Positions 8,735 through 18,132 of a DNA stretch of 64,000 bases are shown here, one piece after another. The translations under genes were made by a program, and so were the position numbers. The number at the start of each line of letters is the position of its first letter. Positions within the stretch are counted from its first letter, which is position 1. The DNA comes from PUPG01 sp964463915 (lineage in GTDB: Bacteria > Bacteroidota > Bacteroidia > Bacteroidales > UBA7960), in contig CAYXEH010000005.1 of assembly GCA_964463915.1 (NCBI GenBank), positions 1 through 64,000 of the forward strand. Direction: 5' to 3'. Below the pieces are notes generated by a model, which saw nothing but the letters and a program-made list of their open reading frames with translations, had not been told where the DNA came from and did no database searches.

Positions 8735-10426
8735 TTAATACCCCGCAGCCTGGCCGTCTTTGCGGGATTCGGAAGCACCGTAATATACGCCGTTCTCCGG
8801 ATCCCACTTAATGGCCTGGTACCCGCCGAAAGGTCCGATGGACCACTGTATCCGGTGGCCTTTTTCCATCAGGGCGCGGATGGTTTCATAAGGAAAACCG
8901 GACTCCAGGTTGATGGTGCCGCCGTTGCGCATTTCCTGGCCGGTGGGCTGGGAGGAGCCAAGGTGGCGGATGCGTGGGGCATCACCTGCTTCCTGCAGAT
9001 TCATGCCGAAGTCAATCATGTTGATGACAATCTGGGCATGGCCCTGTGGCTGCATGTCGCCGCCCATGACGCCAAAGCTCATGTAAGGTTCGCCGTCTTT
9101 GGTAATGAAGCCCGGTATGATGGTGTGGAATGGTCTTTTGCCTGGTTCATAGGTGTTGAAACGGTCCGGTTCCAGGGTAAAGCCCTCGCCGCGGTTCTGC
9201 AATACGAATCCCAGACCGGGAGGGGTGACCCCGCTTCCCATCCCACGATAATTACTCTGAATCAGTGACACCATGTTGCCGTCTTTGTCAGCCACGGTCA
9301 GATAAATGGTGTTGGGGGATTCAGGGATGCCAGCCTCCTGGTGCAGTGCGGCACGGTCCGGGTTAATCAGTTCGCGGCGTTCGGCGGCGTATTCCTTGGA
9401 GATTAGTCCTTCTACCGGCACCGGGCTGAAGTCCATGTCGGCGTAGTATTTGGCCCTGTCTTCAAAGGCCAGTTTTTTGGCTTCCACGAAATGATGAATG
9501 TATTCCGCGCTGTTGAGTCCCATGGAAGCAAGGTCATAGCCTTCCAGGATATTCAGGATCTGCAGTACGGCGATCCCCTGCCCGTTAGGAGGCAACTGCC
9601 ATACATCATATCCGCGGGAATTGGTTGATGCCGGTTCCACCCAGGTGCTGCTGTGGTTGGCCAGGTCTTCGTAGCTTAAAAAGCCGCCGCTTTCCGGCAC
9701 ATGGTCTGCGATGATGTGGGCGATCTCCCCGCGGTAGAATGCATCGCGCCCCGCTTCGGCGAGGGTCTCATAGGTGTTGGCCAGGTAAGGGTTGCGAAAG
9801 ATCTCTCCCTTTTCGGGCATGCTGCCGTCGGGCATATACGTTTCCTCAAAATTCGGGAAACGGCTAAGCACAGGTGCGGTTCGCTGCAGGTAATAGGCAA
9901 TAAGCTCTGTCACCGGAAATCCATCCCTGGCATATTGGATGGCCGGATCCAGGATGTCAGTCATCTCAAGTCTGCCGAACTTCCCGTGCAGCTCAAACCA
10001 GCCGTCAACAGCCCCCGGAACACTGACCGGCAGCGGACCTCTCGAGGGGATCATGTTATAGTCATTATCCAGAAAATAGTCGATCTCAAGATTCCGGGGT
10101 GAGCGTCCGCTGGCATTGAGCCCATGCAATTGCTCACTTTCCGCGTCCCATATAATGGCAAAAAGGTCACCCCCGATGCCACATCCGGTGGGTTCCATAA
10201 GGCCAAGGGTGGCATTGGCTGCAATGGCTGCATCTACGGCGCTCCCGCCTTGTTTCAGGATGTCAAGGGCGACCTGGGTGGCCAGTGGGTGACTGGTGGC
10301 AGCCATACCGTTTTTTGCGATCACTTCTGAGCGGGTCGCGAAATTATGCCCGGTAATCCTGTCCTGGGCAATGGTTTGTGTGCCAATCAGAAAGATCAGT
10401 GCTGTAAAAAGTAACAATCGTTTCAT
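8735..10426 (-). CDS. ggt: gamma-glutamyltransferase / glutathione hydrolase-like proenzyme, YwrD-like subgroup
   Basis: 563 residues with a Sec signal peptide (MKRLLLFTALIFLIG..., cut near 20), so periplasmic. It is an Ntn-hydrolase that self-cleaves to two chains. The new N-terminal nucleophile is best placed at Thr373, in NTIYLTVADKDGNMVS. Usual enzymes have TTH at this site; here the next residues are Ile-Tyr, as I recall from the YwrD-like branch, whose substrates are less certain. N-terminal landmarks include AATSHPLAT and GGSAVDAAIAANA, which fit the large subunit. The C-terminal GGDMQPQGH region forms the substrate pocket. Expected reaction: hydrolysis or transfer of gamma-glutamyl groups, helping recover Cys/Glu from glutathione-like compounds. 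It is followed by a DUF4159 gene on the same strand. Confidence 0.88.
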   Translation of the reverse strand: MKRLLLFTALIFLIGTQTIAQDRITGHNFATRSEVIAKNGMAATSHPLATQVALDILKQGGSAVDAAIAANATLGLMEPTGCGIGGDLFAIIWDAESEQLHGLNASGRSPRNLEIDYFLDNDYNMIPSRGPLPVSVPGAVDGWFELHGKFGRLEMTDILDPAIQYARDGFPVTELIAYYLQRTAPVLSRFPNFEETYMPDGSMPEKGEIFRNPYLANTYETLAEAGRDAFYRGEIAHIIADHVPESGGFLSYEDLANHSSTWVEPASTNSRGYDVWQLPPNGQGIAVLQILNILEGYDLASMGLNSAEYIHHFVEAKKLAFEDRAKYYADMDFSPVPVEGLISKEYAAERRELINPDRAALHQEAGIPESPNTIYLTVADKDGNMVSLIQSNYRGMGSGVTPPGLGFVLQNRGEGFTLEPDRFNTYEPGKRPFHTIIPGFITKDGEPYMSFGVMGGDMQPQGHAQIVINMIDFGMNLQEAGDAPRIRHLGSSQPTGQEMRNGGTINLESGFPYETIRALMEKGHRIQWSIGPFGGYQAIKWDPENGVYYGASESRKDGQAAGY

Positions 10427-10559
10427 AGGGATGTGTGTTTTGGAATGGAATAATTATTCAGTGATTAAGCGTGCTTTGTTATATGGTTTTTTAATGAGCT
10501 TGATGATAGCGGCATTGCGGAATACAAGTCTAACATTTTTTCCGTGTAAATTACCCTTT

Positions 10560-11240
10560 TCATGGTGTGGTGCCAGCAGTCTCCTGATCCTGCCTGTTGA
10601 AGACGTACTGCAAAATATTGGTCCCCATACGAAGGGCCTTCAGCCTGACCTCCTCAGGGTCTCCGTGTACTGACTGGTCTTCCCAGCCGTTGCCAAGGTC
10701 AGCTTCATAGGTGTAATATAGTACCAGTCGTCCTTCATGGAAAATGCCAAACCCCTGGGGGGCCTCACTGTCATGTTCATGGATCTTGGGCGGGCCGTCG
10801 GGAAAAGTAAATGTCTGGTGATAAATGGGATGGTTGAAGGGCAGCTCCACCAGCTCCTTATCCGGGAATACCTTTGCGATCTCGCGGCGAAAATAGGGGT
10901 CCAGCCCATAATTGTCATCCACATGCAAAAAGCCTCCGCCAATCAGGTAGTTTCTGAGATTCTCCGCCTCCTGCGATGAGAATACCACGTTGCCATGACC
11001 AGTCATATATACAAAAGGATAGTTGAAAAGCTGGGAACTTCCCACTTCTACCGTAGCTACCCGGGTGCTGATGGTGGTTCCTGTTTGCTCATTGGCAAAC
11101 CGCACCAGATTAGGCAGGGCAGTGGGGTTGGCATACCAGTCACCGCCGCCCTGGTATTCCAGGGTGGCGACCTGGTAATGCTGGGCCTCTGCAAGGCTTC
11201 CTGCCAGGATAAAAAGTATGAATAATAGTGTGGTGCGCAT
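10560..11240 (-). CDS. DUF4159 domain protein, exported
   Basis: I start at the Met that begins a good signal peptide (MRTTLLFILFILAGSLAEAQ), 22 codons into the longest ORF; the product is about 226 residues. It matches the DUF4159 pattern: LEYQGGGDWYANPTALPNL near the start of the mature protein, then YMTGHGNVVFS, the GGGFLHVDDNYG motif and a C-terminal YYTYEADLGNGWED region. The fold resembles class I glutamine-amidotransferase/ThuA-like proteins, but the usual catalytic triad is not evident, so no reaction is assigned. The protein is exported to the periplasm. DUF4159 genes often sit near MoxR/vWA clusters; none is in this window. Confidence 0.85.
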   Translation of the reverse strand: MRTTLLFILFILAGSLAEAQHYQVATLEYQGGGDWYANPTALPNLVRFANEQTGTTISTRVATVEVGSSQLFNYPFVYMTGHGNVVFSSQEAENLRNYLIGGGFLHVDDNYGLDPYFRREIAKVFPDKELVELPFNHPIYHQTFTFPDGPPKIHEHDSEAPQGFGIFHEGRLVLYYTYEADLGNGWEDQSVHGDPEEVRLKALRMGTNILQYVFNRQDQETAGTTP

Positions 11241-11361
11241 GGGATACAAGGTTGATTCCTTTTGTGTTGCTGATCTTGTGTTTTTATAATTGATTGTGGT
11301 TGTCATTTAGGACATTGCGTGCTTAGCACCTAACCAGGGTGGGTTTTGGCCGGGATTGTTT

Positions 11362-12069
11362 TCATAACAATCCGTTTATGGTGTTGGCCTGTACGCAAAG
11401 GGCCAAGGCAGCAGTTTCCGTTCGTAAACGGTGGCTTCCCATGCTTATTGCCTGGTAGCCGGCTTCCAGGGCCGCCTCGATCTCTTCCGGGCTGAAATCG
11501 CCTTCCGGCCCTACCAGCATGGTCAGATCTTTCCCTGTTTGATAGCTGCCTGCCAGAGTTCGTTTTTTGCCTTCCGCACAATGGGCCATAAATGCATGCT
11601 CCGGTACCGGCTGTCGCAAATAATCCTCCAGTTCGATGGCCGGATTTAGTTTTGGCAGGTATGACCGGAGCGACTGCTTCATGGCGGCCACCAGGATTTT
11701 TTCCAGCCTGTGTGGCTTTATGATCCGCCTTTCACTGTAAGCGCAGAATACCGGGGTGATCTCATCAATGCCGCATTCTGTGGCTTTCTCCAGGAACCAT
11801 TCAAAGCGGTCAATGTTTTTTGTGGGAGCCACGGCCATATGCAGCCTGAAAGGCCGTTTTCCATATGCTTCTTTTCTTTCAATGATCTTTACCAGGGATG
11901 ATTTTGGATGGGCTTCTTCGATGGAAGCCAGGCACCAGAGTCCCTCACCATTGGTCACGGCCACCTCGTGGCCGGGCTGCAGACGCAGCACTTTGGCACA
12001 ATGGCGCGACTCTTCCTCGGGAAGTGACAGCAGGTCACCGGACAGCTCATGAACAAAAAATACATGCAT
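11362..12069 (-). CDS. rsmE: 16S rRNA m3U1498 methyltransferase RsmE
   Basis: 235 residues from the Met of MHVFFVHE, the usual start of the family. The ORF stays open 44 codons further upstream, but that part is Arg/Pro-rich and unlike RsmE. An N-terminal PUA-like domain (EEESRHCAKVLRL at 18-30) precedes a SPOUT methyltransferase domain with the trefoil-knot motifs LVGPEGDFS (185-193) and SHRLRTETA (212-220). It methylates N3 of U1498 in the 30S decoding region using S-adenosylmethionine. A TATCTTTG box on this strand at 12239-12246 would give a leader of about 160 nt to this start, or about 30 nt to the longer ORF start at 12201, so the start is not fully settled. Confidence 0.9.
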   Translation of the reverse strand: MHVFFVHELSGDLLSLPEEESRHCAKVLRLQPGHEVAVTNGEGLWCLASIEEAHPKSSLVKIIERKEAYGKRPFRLHMAVAPTKNIDRFEWFLEKATECGIDEITPVFCAYSERRIIKPHRLEKILVAAMKQSLRSYLPKLNPAIELEDYLRQPVPEHAFMAHCAEGKKRTLAGSYQTGKDLTMLVGPEGDFSPEEIEAALEAGYQAISMGSHRLRTETAALALCVQANTINGLL

Positions 12070-12589
12070 AGTATTGGGATACTGGCATTCATTCCGAAAT
12101 ACGGGGATCAACCCCAAAAACAGCGATCTGAGCCACAACCCCGGGCGTTGAATCCGGACGACCGGGCATTGACTATTAGAACGCCGGTCATAAACCATCA
12201 ATCCGGGGGTTTCCAGACCGGAAGGTTATCATCTTAAACAAAGATAAAGGAAAACCGTTTTAGTAAAAGGCTTTACTCACCATATTTATGTATATTGGTT
12301 TGATTTTGCCTTTAGCGTGGCTGCAAATTTTGGGCGGCTGTAACTATTGGGTGCTGCTATCTCCGTTTCGCAGGCATTGAACCCATTGCGCAGGCCATGT
12401 CCATTGCGGATGCCGGATCCCTTACGCATTCCTCATTACCTGGGCTGGTCGCCACCATTGTTCCGCGCCTGTGGCCTTGTTTTGGCCACATACCGGGCAA
12501 TGCTTTTTCTGCACCGGTTGAGCCGTGCTGGAAGTTTTTTACGAGAAAAATCATTGAACGTCGGAAGCGAATTATAATAACGGACAACA
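12070..12589. promoter_or_regulatory. divergent intergenic region with a leftward promoter box and a short tandem repeat
   Basis: TATCTTTG, a Bacteroidetes -7 match, lies on the minus strand at 12239-12246 upstream of rsmE; no clear -33 partner is seen. Around 12383-12436 three degenerate 18-bp units (CCATTGCGCAGGCCATGT type) repeat in tandem. No protein gene is credible here. No obvious promoter box precedes the transporter at 12590. Confidence 0.4.
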
Positions 12590-13534
12590 ATGAGTGTGAT
12601 TTTACGGATCGTTAACCATCGTGATTTTGTGCTGATTCTGGCACTGGTGGTGGGTCTCTTGCTAGGAGAACGTACGGAACCCCTGGCGGAAATTTCCATG
12701 TGGACACTGGGTTTGGTGATGGTGTTTGCCACCACAGGATTTTCCTTTAAAAGCTGGGTGCGTTTCTCCAATGCCCTGCGTCCCCTGGCCTGGTCGGCCC
12801 TGCTGAACTTCGGGCTTTTCGGGCTGGTGGTGATCGGGATGGCCTGGATTTTCTTTCATGATGCCAATTTCTCCTTTTACATCGGTTTTGTGCTGGTGGT
12901 GGCTGCGCCTCCGGGCCCTTCCGTTATTCCTTTTTCCGCCCTGCTTGGTGGAGACAATAACTTCAGTGTTACAGGTGTGTTCGGCCTGCACCTGTTGGCG
13001 ATGCTGCTAACCCCGATGATATTACTGTTATTGCTCGGCCATGCGATGGTCAACCCCCTGGTGATCCTGCAGATTATGGCCCAGCTGATTCTGATCCCGC
13101 TTCTGATCAGTCGTATACTTCGTCATCCCAAAATACTTCCCCGGGTTGAAAAGGTAAGGAGCACCATCATTAAATGGGGGTTTTTTCTGGTCATCGCCCC
13201 CATTGTGGGGATGAGTGCCCCGGTCTTCCTTAATGAGCCGGTTTCCGTGCTGAAGATCTCCGGTGTATTGTTTATGGCCATGTTTGTGATGGGGTTGGTG
13301 TATCATGTGGTGATGCACCGCCTGGGCAAGCCCAGGGGGTTTATTATCAGCAGTACCCTGATGATGGTGATTAAAAGCAGTGCTTTTGCCGCGGTAACGG
13401 CTTTTACTTTTTTCCGCGGAGATGCCAGGGTGGCCCTGCCGCCGGCGGTAGTCAGTGTATTCGTGACGCTTTTTATTGTGTTTTATTCTTTATTTGTCCG
13501 CCGTATGGATCGCTCTGGTCGTGGATCTTCGTAA
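12590..13534 (+). CDS. bile acid:sodium symporter (BASS)-like membrane transporter
   Basis: 314 residues with nine to ten membrane segments. The pattern AAPPGPSVIPFSALLGGDNN near residues 103-122 fits the conserved crossover motif of the BASS/SBF fold (small residues and Pro, then Ser/Asn and GGD), which binds sodium and substrate. A cluster of small polar residues (IISSTLMMVIKSSAF) recurs in the second half, as expected for the inverted repeat. Substrates in this superfamily range from bile acids to pyruvate, pantoate and other organic anions, so none is assigned. It is a stand-alone gene, convergent with the MFS gene across a GCACC-GCTAA-GGTGC hairpin at 13579-13593. Confidence 0.65.
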   Translation: MSVILRIVNHRDFVLILALVVGLLLGERTEPLAEISMWTLGLVMVFATTGFSFKSWVRFSNALRPLAWSALLNFGLFGLVVIGMAWIFFHDANFSFYIGFVLVVAAPPGPSVIPFSALLGGDNNFSVTGVFGLHLLAMLLTPMILLLLLGHAMVNPLVILQIMAQLILIPLLISRILRHPKILPRVEKVRSTIIKWGFFLVIAPIVGMSAPVFLNEPVSVLKISGVLFMAMFVMGLVYHVVMHRLGKPRGFIISSTLMMVIKSSAFAAVTAFTFFRGDARVALPPAVVSVFVTLFIVFYSLFVRRMDRSGRGSS

Positions 13535-13578
13535 CGTACCTTGTCAGCGCCCTTCCTGACGGGTCCTGTCCGCCGGAT

Positions 13579-13593
13579 GCACCGCTAAGGTGC
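13579..13593. terminator. small hairpin between convergent transporter genes
   Basis: GCACC-GCTAA-GGTGC lies between the convergent genes ending at 13534 and 13623. It resembles the arms of the GC-hairpin repeats elsewhere in the window. It has no T-run, so a terminator role is tentative. Confidence 0.3.
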
Positions 13594-13622
13594 GCGGCCT
13601 TCCTGACCGGGGCTGCCGTTGA

Positions 13623-14930
13623 TCAGGTAAGCACTTTCTTTTCCATCAGGGGATAATTTCGTTGTGACCACCACATGATGAGGCTGCCGATCAACAGGCT
13701 GGTGATGGAGATGGAAAAGGCAATGGTGAAGCCCCATAATTCATAAAACAGCACCCCGATCAGCGGGGCGAAAAGCGACCGCAGAGCGGTCATTCCCAGG
13801 TGAATGGACTGATAGATCCCAGCTTCAGAAGGGGCGCAGAAGTAAGCCGAGCCAATACTCCACATCAGGGCCATAGTGGCGGCGAAAACCCCGTGGAACA
13901 GGATGTAAAAGGTCATGCTGTGATACAGGGTGATGTCCCAGAAAGTGACATAACTGTCGTAGAACTGGGTCATGATCAACGAGAAAATATACAGGGCCAT
14001 GGAAAGAAAGGGGATCACCGCAAAACGCCGGGGATCGATGCGCCCGATCAGTCGTCCGAAAAATGGCAGGAATAGAATGGCCAGCAGGTTGTAGGCGTTG
14101 CGGTAAAACGCCACACTGGAATAGTTCAGCCCCAGGCCGTACTCCCAGAACAGGATGATGACCGTGTACGACCCCATGAATCCGAAGCCGTAGAACATGA
14201 ACCCTATCTGGAAGTGCCTGTAGGGGATGTTTTTTACCAGGATGCTCGTCATTTCACTGACCGATTGTTTAATCCCTTTCCACAGGGAATAAGACATTTC
14301 GGGGGGTTCCTCCTGTTTATAGGGAATCAGGGAAAGCAACGTGATGGATATCATCCCGAGAACGGCTGCCACGGGAAAGATGTATACAAAGATGTAATGA
14401 TTGGCATCCAGGGCCCATCCGTAGGCAAATGTGGTGGCCATCATCACGATTTTATTCACCGTGGTCGCATAACTGTAAAAACGGCCAAAGTTTTCATGTG
14501 AGTAAGCATTCTTGAGAAAGAGGTTGATGCTGGGGAAAACAATGGGGTTGGCCAGGTAATAGATCAGGAAAATGGCCAGGAAGATATAATGATAAATGGA
14601 GTCACCGGCAAGCTGCTCGGGGCTCCGCGGGAAGAAAAACAACAGCATCAAAGGCAGCCTCGTCAGAATGGCTGTACGGCGCAGCAGCCGCTTTTTGTTT
14701 TTAATGCGACGCAAAAAGGTGCTGAAAAAGATCAGCAGCAGAAATACCAGGGTGGAAAACTGGAACAGTACGCCGACCTGATAGCCTGATCCCAGCAAAC
14801 TTTTTACGAACACGAACTCGTTCAGCGCAATAAGGCCGGCCATGATTCCTTCAATGAAGGAATAGGAAAAATGCAGTCCAAAAGTTTTCTTCTCCTGGGG
14901 CTGCAACTCGGAAAGAACAGGGATTCTCAT
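13623..14930 (-). CDS. major facilitator superfamily transporter
   Basis: 435 residues with about 12 hydrophobic helices in two halves. There is a positively charged loop after helix 2 (RRIKNKKRLLRR near 75-87), where MFS proteins carry motif A, and a longer charged central loop around residue 205-225. Helix 1 contains FIEGIMAGLIALNEFVFVKSLLG. I cannot assign a substrate; the pattern resembles Bacteroidetes MFS proteins of unknown specificity. A TACCTTTG box at 14982-14989 on this strand lies about 50 nt upstream of the start. The gene is divergent from the TlpA-like genes. Confidence 0.8.
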   Translation of the reverse strand: MRIPVLSELQPQEKKTFGLHFSYSFIEGIMAGLIALNEFVFVKSLLGSGYQVGVLFQFSTLVFLLLIFFSTFLRRIKNKKRLLRRTAILTRLPLMLLFFFPRSPEQLAGDSIYHYIFLAIFLIYYLANPIVFPSINLFLKNAYSHENFGRFYSYATTVNKIVMMATTFAYGWALDANHYIFVYIFPVAAVLGMISITLLSLIPYKQEEPPEMSYSLWKGIKQSVSEMTSILVKNIPYRHFQIGFMFYGFGFMGSYTVIILFWEYGLGLNYSSVAFYRNAYNLLAILFLPFFGRLIGRIDPRRFAVIPFLSMALYIFSLIMTQFYDSYVTFWDITLYHSMTFYILFHGVFAATMALMWSIGSAYFCAPSEAGIYQSIHLGMTALRSLFAPLIGVLFYELWGFTIAFSISITSLLIGSLIMWWSQRNYPLMEKKVLT

Positions 14931-14981
14931 GGCTTCTCACTACATTGATCCAAAGGCGGTGATGGATGATTTAGAGCGGTG

Positions 14982-14989
14982 CAAAGGTA
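14982..14989 (-). promoter_or_regulatory. TAnnTTTG promoter box for the MFS gene
   Basis: TACCTTTG on the minus strand matches the Bacteroidetes -7 consensus, about 50 nt upstream of the MFS start. A CAAA (TTTG on this strand) at 15004-15007 is closer than the usual -33 spacing, so the assignment is moderate. Confidence 0.45.
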
Positions 14990-15121
14990 GCTTCCCTGGT
15001 CCACAAAAAGAAGAAGGCGGCCAAAATAAATCATCTACCTATGGATATTAATTAAATAAATCAGTATATTTTTCCTGAAAAATTCGTTACTTTACGCTTC
15101 TAAAACCCAATCTGTACACCG

Positions 15122-16534
15122 ATGAAAAAACTACTCCTGATTTTAGTTGTTGCCCTGACTGCATGTGGCGGACCGGCGACAGGTCCTGCCACCATTACCG
15201 GTCATGTTGAAAACCCTGCCGGTGAGGAGGTAGAGATCTATTATGTGAAAGAATTTGTGACCAACACCAGGGAAGAAGCGATGGCGATCCTGGATGAAAA
15301 CAACAGGTTTTCTGCCAGCCTTCCACTGGAAGAGCCTCGCCTGGTCAGCGTACGCATCCCAAGACGTTCAATCAGTCTTTACCTGGAACCCGGGGCAGAG
15401 GTGAATGTCTCCTTTGATGCAGATGACACTACCCAGATGCCGGACATCGAAGGGGATCTGATTCCTGAGAACAGGGTACTGGCGGGCTACAATGCGGACG
15501 TGGCCAATAAATATGCCCGGATGACTGTGCTGAGCAGGGCCGAAGACATGGACCCGAATGAGTTCCGGCAGTATGTGAACGAGATCTGGGAGGAAAAACT
15601 GAACTACCTCGAAAATGACGTACGTTATGATGAATTGAACGAAGATTTCCTCTCCATAATGCGGGCGAATATACAGTATGAGAAACTGGGACAGTTGATG
15701 GAATACCCTATGGCGGCCGCTCATTTTCGTGAGCTGGACAGCCCCATGGATCTGCCGGAGGATTATTATGACTTTCTGGATGACGCATCAACTTTCGATG
15801 ATCAGTACACCAATCTTTCAAGTTATGTGGCTTTTCTGAATGCATACCAGAACTATATGATGGAGAAGAATGAACCTAGTGAAGGATATGGAGACAGAGA
15901 TTACTATGAAATTATGTTTGAGCAGTCTTATGATGCCTTTTCCGGTGAAACCAGGGATATTGCCCTGGCGGGTGCAGTGATTTCTATGATCCGTTATGGA
16001 GATTTTGAACTGGCTGGTGAGCATTATGAACAATTCATGGACCTGGCCACTTCTGATAAATTTAAAGAGCTGGTGGACGCCGAATACCAGCAGGCCCTTG
16101 ATTTAAGTCCGGGGAAGCCGGCCCCTGAATTTACCCTTACAGACATTAACGGGGAAGAGGTTTCCCTGAGCGATTTTAGCGGTCAGGTGGTGTATCTTGA
16201 CTTCTGGGCTTCCTGGTGTGGACCCTGTATGCGTGAGGTGCCTTACGCCAGGGAGTTGAAAACACGGATGGAAGGACATGACGACCTGGTTTTCCTGTAT
16301 ATCTCCGTGGATACTGATGAGGAGGCTTGGCGTTCGAAGGTGGCTGAGGAAAATATTAAGGGAGTTCACCTGAACGTATCCGGGTTTTCACATGAGGTTC
16401 CCGCAAGTTATAACCTGCGCGGAGTACCTACATTTTACCTGATCGGTCGCGATGGCCACATTATTGACAACCGGCCCCCGCGTCCCAGTCATGAAGATAT
16501 TGATGAGGTGCTGCTGGCCGCCCTCGAAGAATAA
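15122..16534 (+). CDS. TlpA-like thioredoxin-family lipoprotein (first of tandem pair)
   Basis: 470 residues. Signal peptide with lipobox LTAC (lipid Cys at 15), followed by GGPATG with no acidic export signal, so probably periplasm-facing. An N-terminal beta-rich region (about 22-110, TITGHVENPAGEEVEI) resembles the DUF4369-type domain often fused to these proteins. A helical middle with many Tyr/Glu residues follows. The C-terminal thioredoxin domain (about 335-465) has W365-C366-G-P-C369 and the cis-Pro loop at GVPTFYLIGRDGHI. TlpA/ResA-type proteins reduce periplasmic disulfides, for example during cytochrome c maturation or stress; electrons would come from a CcdA/DsbD-type partner not seen here. 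The next gene is a full-length paralogue 40 bp downstream. Confidence 0.9.
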   Translation: MKKLLLILVVALTACGGPATGPATITGHVENPAGEEVEIYYVKEFVTNTREEAMAILDENNRFSASLPLEEPRLVSVRIPRRSISLYLEPGAEVNVSFDADDTTQMPDIEGDLIPENRVLAGYNADVANKYARMTVLSRAEDMDPNEFRQYVNEIWEEKLNYLENDVRYDELNEDFLSIMRANIQYEKLGQLMEYPMAAAHFRELDSPMDLPEDYYDFLDDASTFDDQYTNLSSYVAFLNAYQNYMMEKNEPSEGYGDRDYYEIMFEQSYDAFSGETRDIALAGAVISMIRYGDFELAGEHYEQFMDLATSDKFKELVDAEYQQALDLSPGKPAPEFTLTDINGEEVSLSDFSGQVVYLDFWASWCGPCMREVPYARELKTRMEGHDDLVFLYISVDTDEEAWRSKVAEENIKGVHLNVSGFSHEVPASYNLRGVPTFYLIGRDGHIIDNRPPRPSHEDIDEVLLAALEE

Positions 16535-16574
16535 GTAATCCAGAGATTCATCAGACACCAATCACCCCAAACCA

Positions 16575-17999
16575 ATGACTTTTATGCGTAAGTATCTGCT
16601 GCTTTTTTTCATGGCAGGATTGTTCGGATGCGGTCCTCAACCCGAAGTTGCTGAAGTTCAGCTATCAGGCTCACTGGAGAGCCTCCCTGATGCTGCTGTA
16701 GAGCTTGATTTTTTCAGGGACTATATTAATAATGACCGGAAGATCGTTGAACTGAACCCTGATCAGGAAGGCGATTTCAATGTGTCATTTGAGGTGCCTG
16801 AGCCGGTGATGGGAACTCTGAACACCGGTCGTTCCGCAATGTCGGTATATCTTGAGCCGGGGTTTGCCCTTTATATGGAAGGAGATGCCCGGCGTTTGCC
16901 CCGGGATGCGAAGTTTGAGGGCGCAGGAAGTGTGGAAAATAATTTCCTGGTTGCCTATTACGATGAAGTGGAATCAGGCCTTAGCCGAAGCTTCCTGAAT
17001 GAACAGGCCGGTGAGCTTCCACCCTCTGAATACCTTGATTTCGTTAGCAGGACCGAAGACATTAAACTGAACTTCCTGGACGAATACCCGGAAAAACCCA
17101 CCATGAGTGAGACGTTTATTCATTTCTTTGAAACCCGGGTCGCCTATGAGAAATTTCAGCAACTCCTTGACTATCCTTCGCTGCATCAGCAGATGAATGA
17201 CATGGAGGAGCCCCCGGAACTGCCTCCACATTATTACGACTTTTTGGATGAAGCCACCCGCTTTGACGGGGATCGTCTGAACAACCTGACTTATGTGAAT
17301 TTCCTGCTGAACTACCTGCAGTATAGGCTGGAGACCGGCGACAGGGCGTTCGCTGAGGACAAGTCTTCTCATGAGATCAACTTTGCCCTGGCGGAGGAGC
17401 ATCTGACAGGAAGGTCACAGTATTATGTCCAGGCTCTTTCGGTCAGCCGGGAACTCCATTCGGGCGACATCGATGTGGCCATGGAAATGTATGACTATTT
17501 TATGGAGCACTGCCCGGTGGAAGATTACAAATCCAGGCTGGAAGGAGCTTATGAGAACCTGCAGGAACTCTGGGCAGGCAACCCGGCACCGGATTTTACC
17601 ATGACGGATATTGACGGCAATGAGTTCTCCTTGAGCGATTATCAGGGGAAGGTGGTTTACCTGAAGTTCTGGGCTTCCTGGTGTGGCCCCTGTATGCGTC
17701 AGGTACCTCCGGCTGCTGAACTTAAAGAGCGTATGGCTGATGAGGATGACCTGGTATTTATGTATGTTTCCATTGACGTGAATCCGGATGCATGGCGGAA
17801 TACCGTTGAGCGACATGAGATATCAGGCGTGCATGCCCGTACCCCTGGCCGTGAGCGTGGTGTGCCCGCCCTCTATAATGTGCGCTGGATCCCCACCTTT
17901 TATATTATCGGCAGGGATGGTCACATCTATGACCATCGTCCGCCTTATCCCAGTGATCCGGAGATTGATGCGGTGCTTGAGGCTGCACTGAGGGAATAG
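16575..17999 (+). CDS. TlpA-like thioredoxin-family lipoprotein (second of tandem pair)
   Basis: 474 residues, collinear with the preceding gene and very likely in its operon. A second possible start is Met4 (MRKYLLLFF), which gives the more typical signal peptide; the lipobox is LFGC. There is no acidic signal after Cys. The middle region shares the PxxYYDFLDxAxxFD pattern with its neighbour (about 215-235). The thioredoxin domain carries W369-C370-G-P-C373 and the loop WIPTFYIIGRDGHI. The role is as for the first copy: a periplasmic thiol-disulfide reductase attached to a membrane. The pair has diverged most in the N-terminal domain, which would allow different protein targets. Confidence 0.9.
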   Translation: MTFMRKYLLLFFMAGLFGCGPQPEVAEVQLSGSLESLPDAAVELDFFRDYINNDRKIVELNPDQEGDFNVSFEVPEPVMGTLNTGRSAMSVYLEPGFALYMEGDARRLPRDAKFEGAGSVENNFLVAYYDEVESGLSRSFLNEQAGELPPSEYLDFVSRTEDIKLNFLDEYPEKPTMSETFIHFFETRVAYEKFQQLLDYPSLHQQMNDMEEPPELPPHYYDFLDEATRFDGDRLNNLTYVNFLLNYLQYRLETGDRAFAEDKSSHEINFALAEEHLTGRSQYYVQALSVSRELHSGDIDVAMEMYDYFMEHCPVEDYKSRLEGAYENLQELWAGNPAPDFTMTDIDGNEFSLSDYQGKVVYLKFWASWCGPCMRQVPPAAELKERMADEDDLVFMYVSIDVNPDAWRNTVERHEISGVHARTPGRERGVPALYNVRWIPTFYIIGRDGHIYDHRPPYPSDPEIDAVLEAALRE

Positions 18000-18132
18000 G
18001 TCTGTGTTTTTTTGTGAGACGGCACAGGGCGCTTCCGGTGATTTGTGACAGAGCGCGCTTTCTTTGCCGGAACTATTGCCATGTGGCCGGGCCGGTCAAT
18101 GCCTGTGTCGTGTGCATGGCTGTATGCCGGGT

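Noticed and set aside
12070..12201. N-terminal extension of RsmE
   Set aside because: The 44 extra residues are unlike the family and the conserved start MHVFF is internal. A promoter box at 12239-12246 leaves some doubt.
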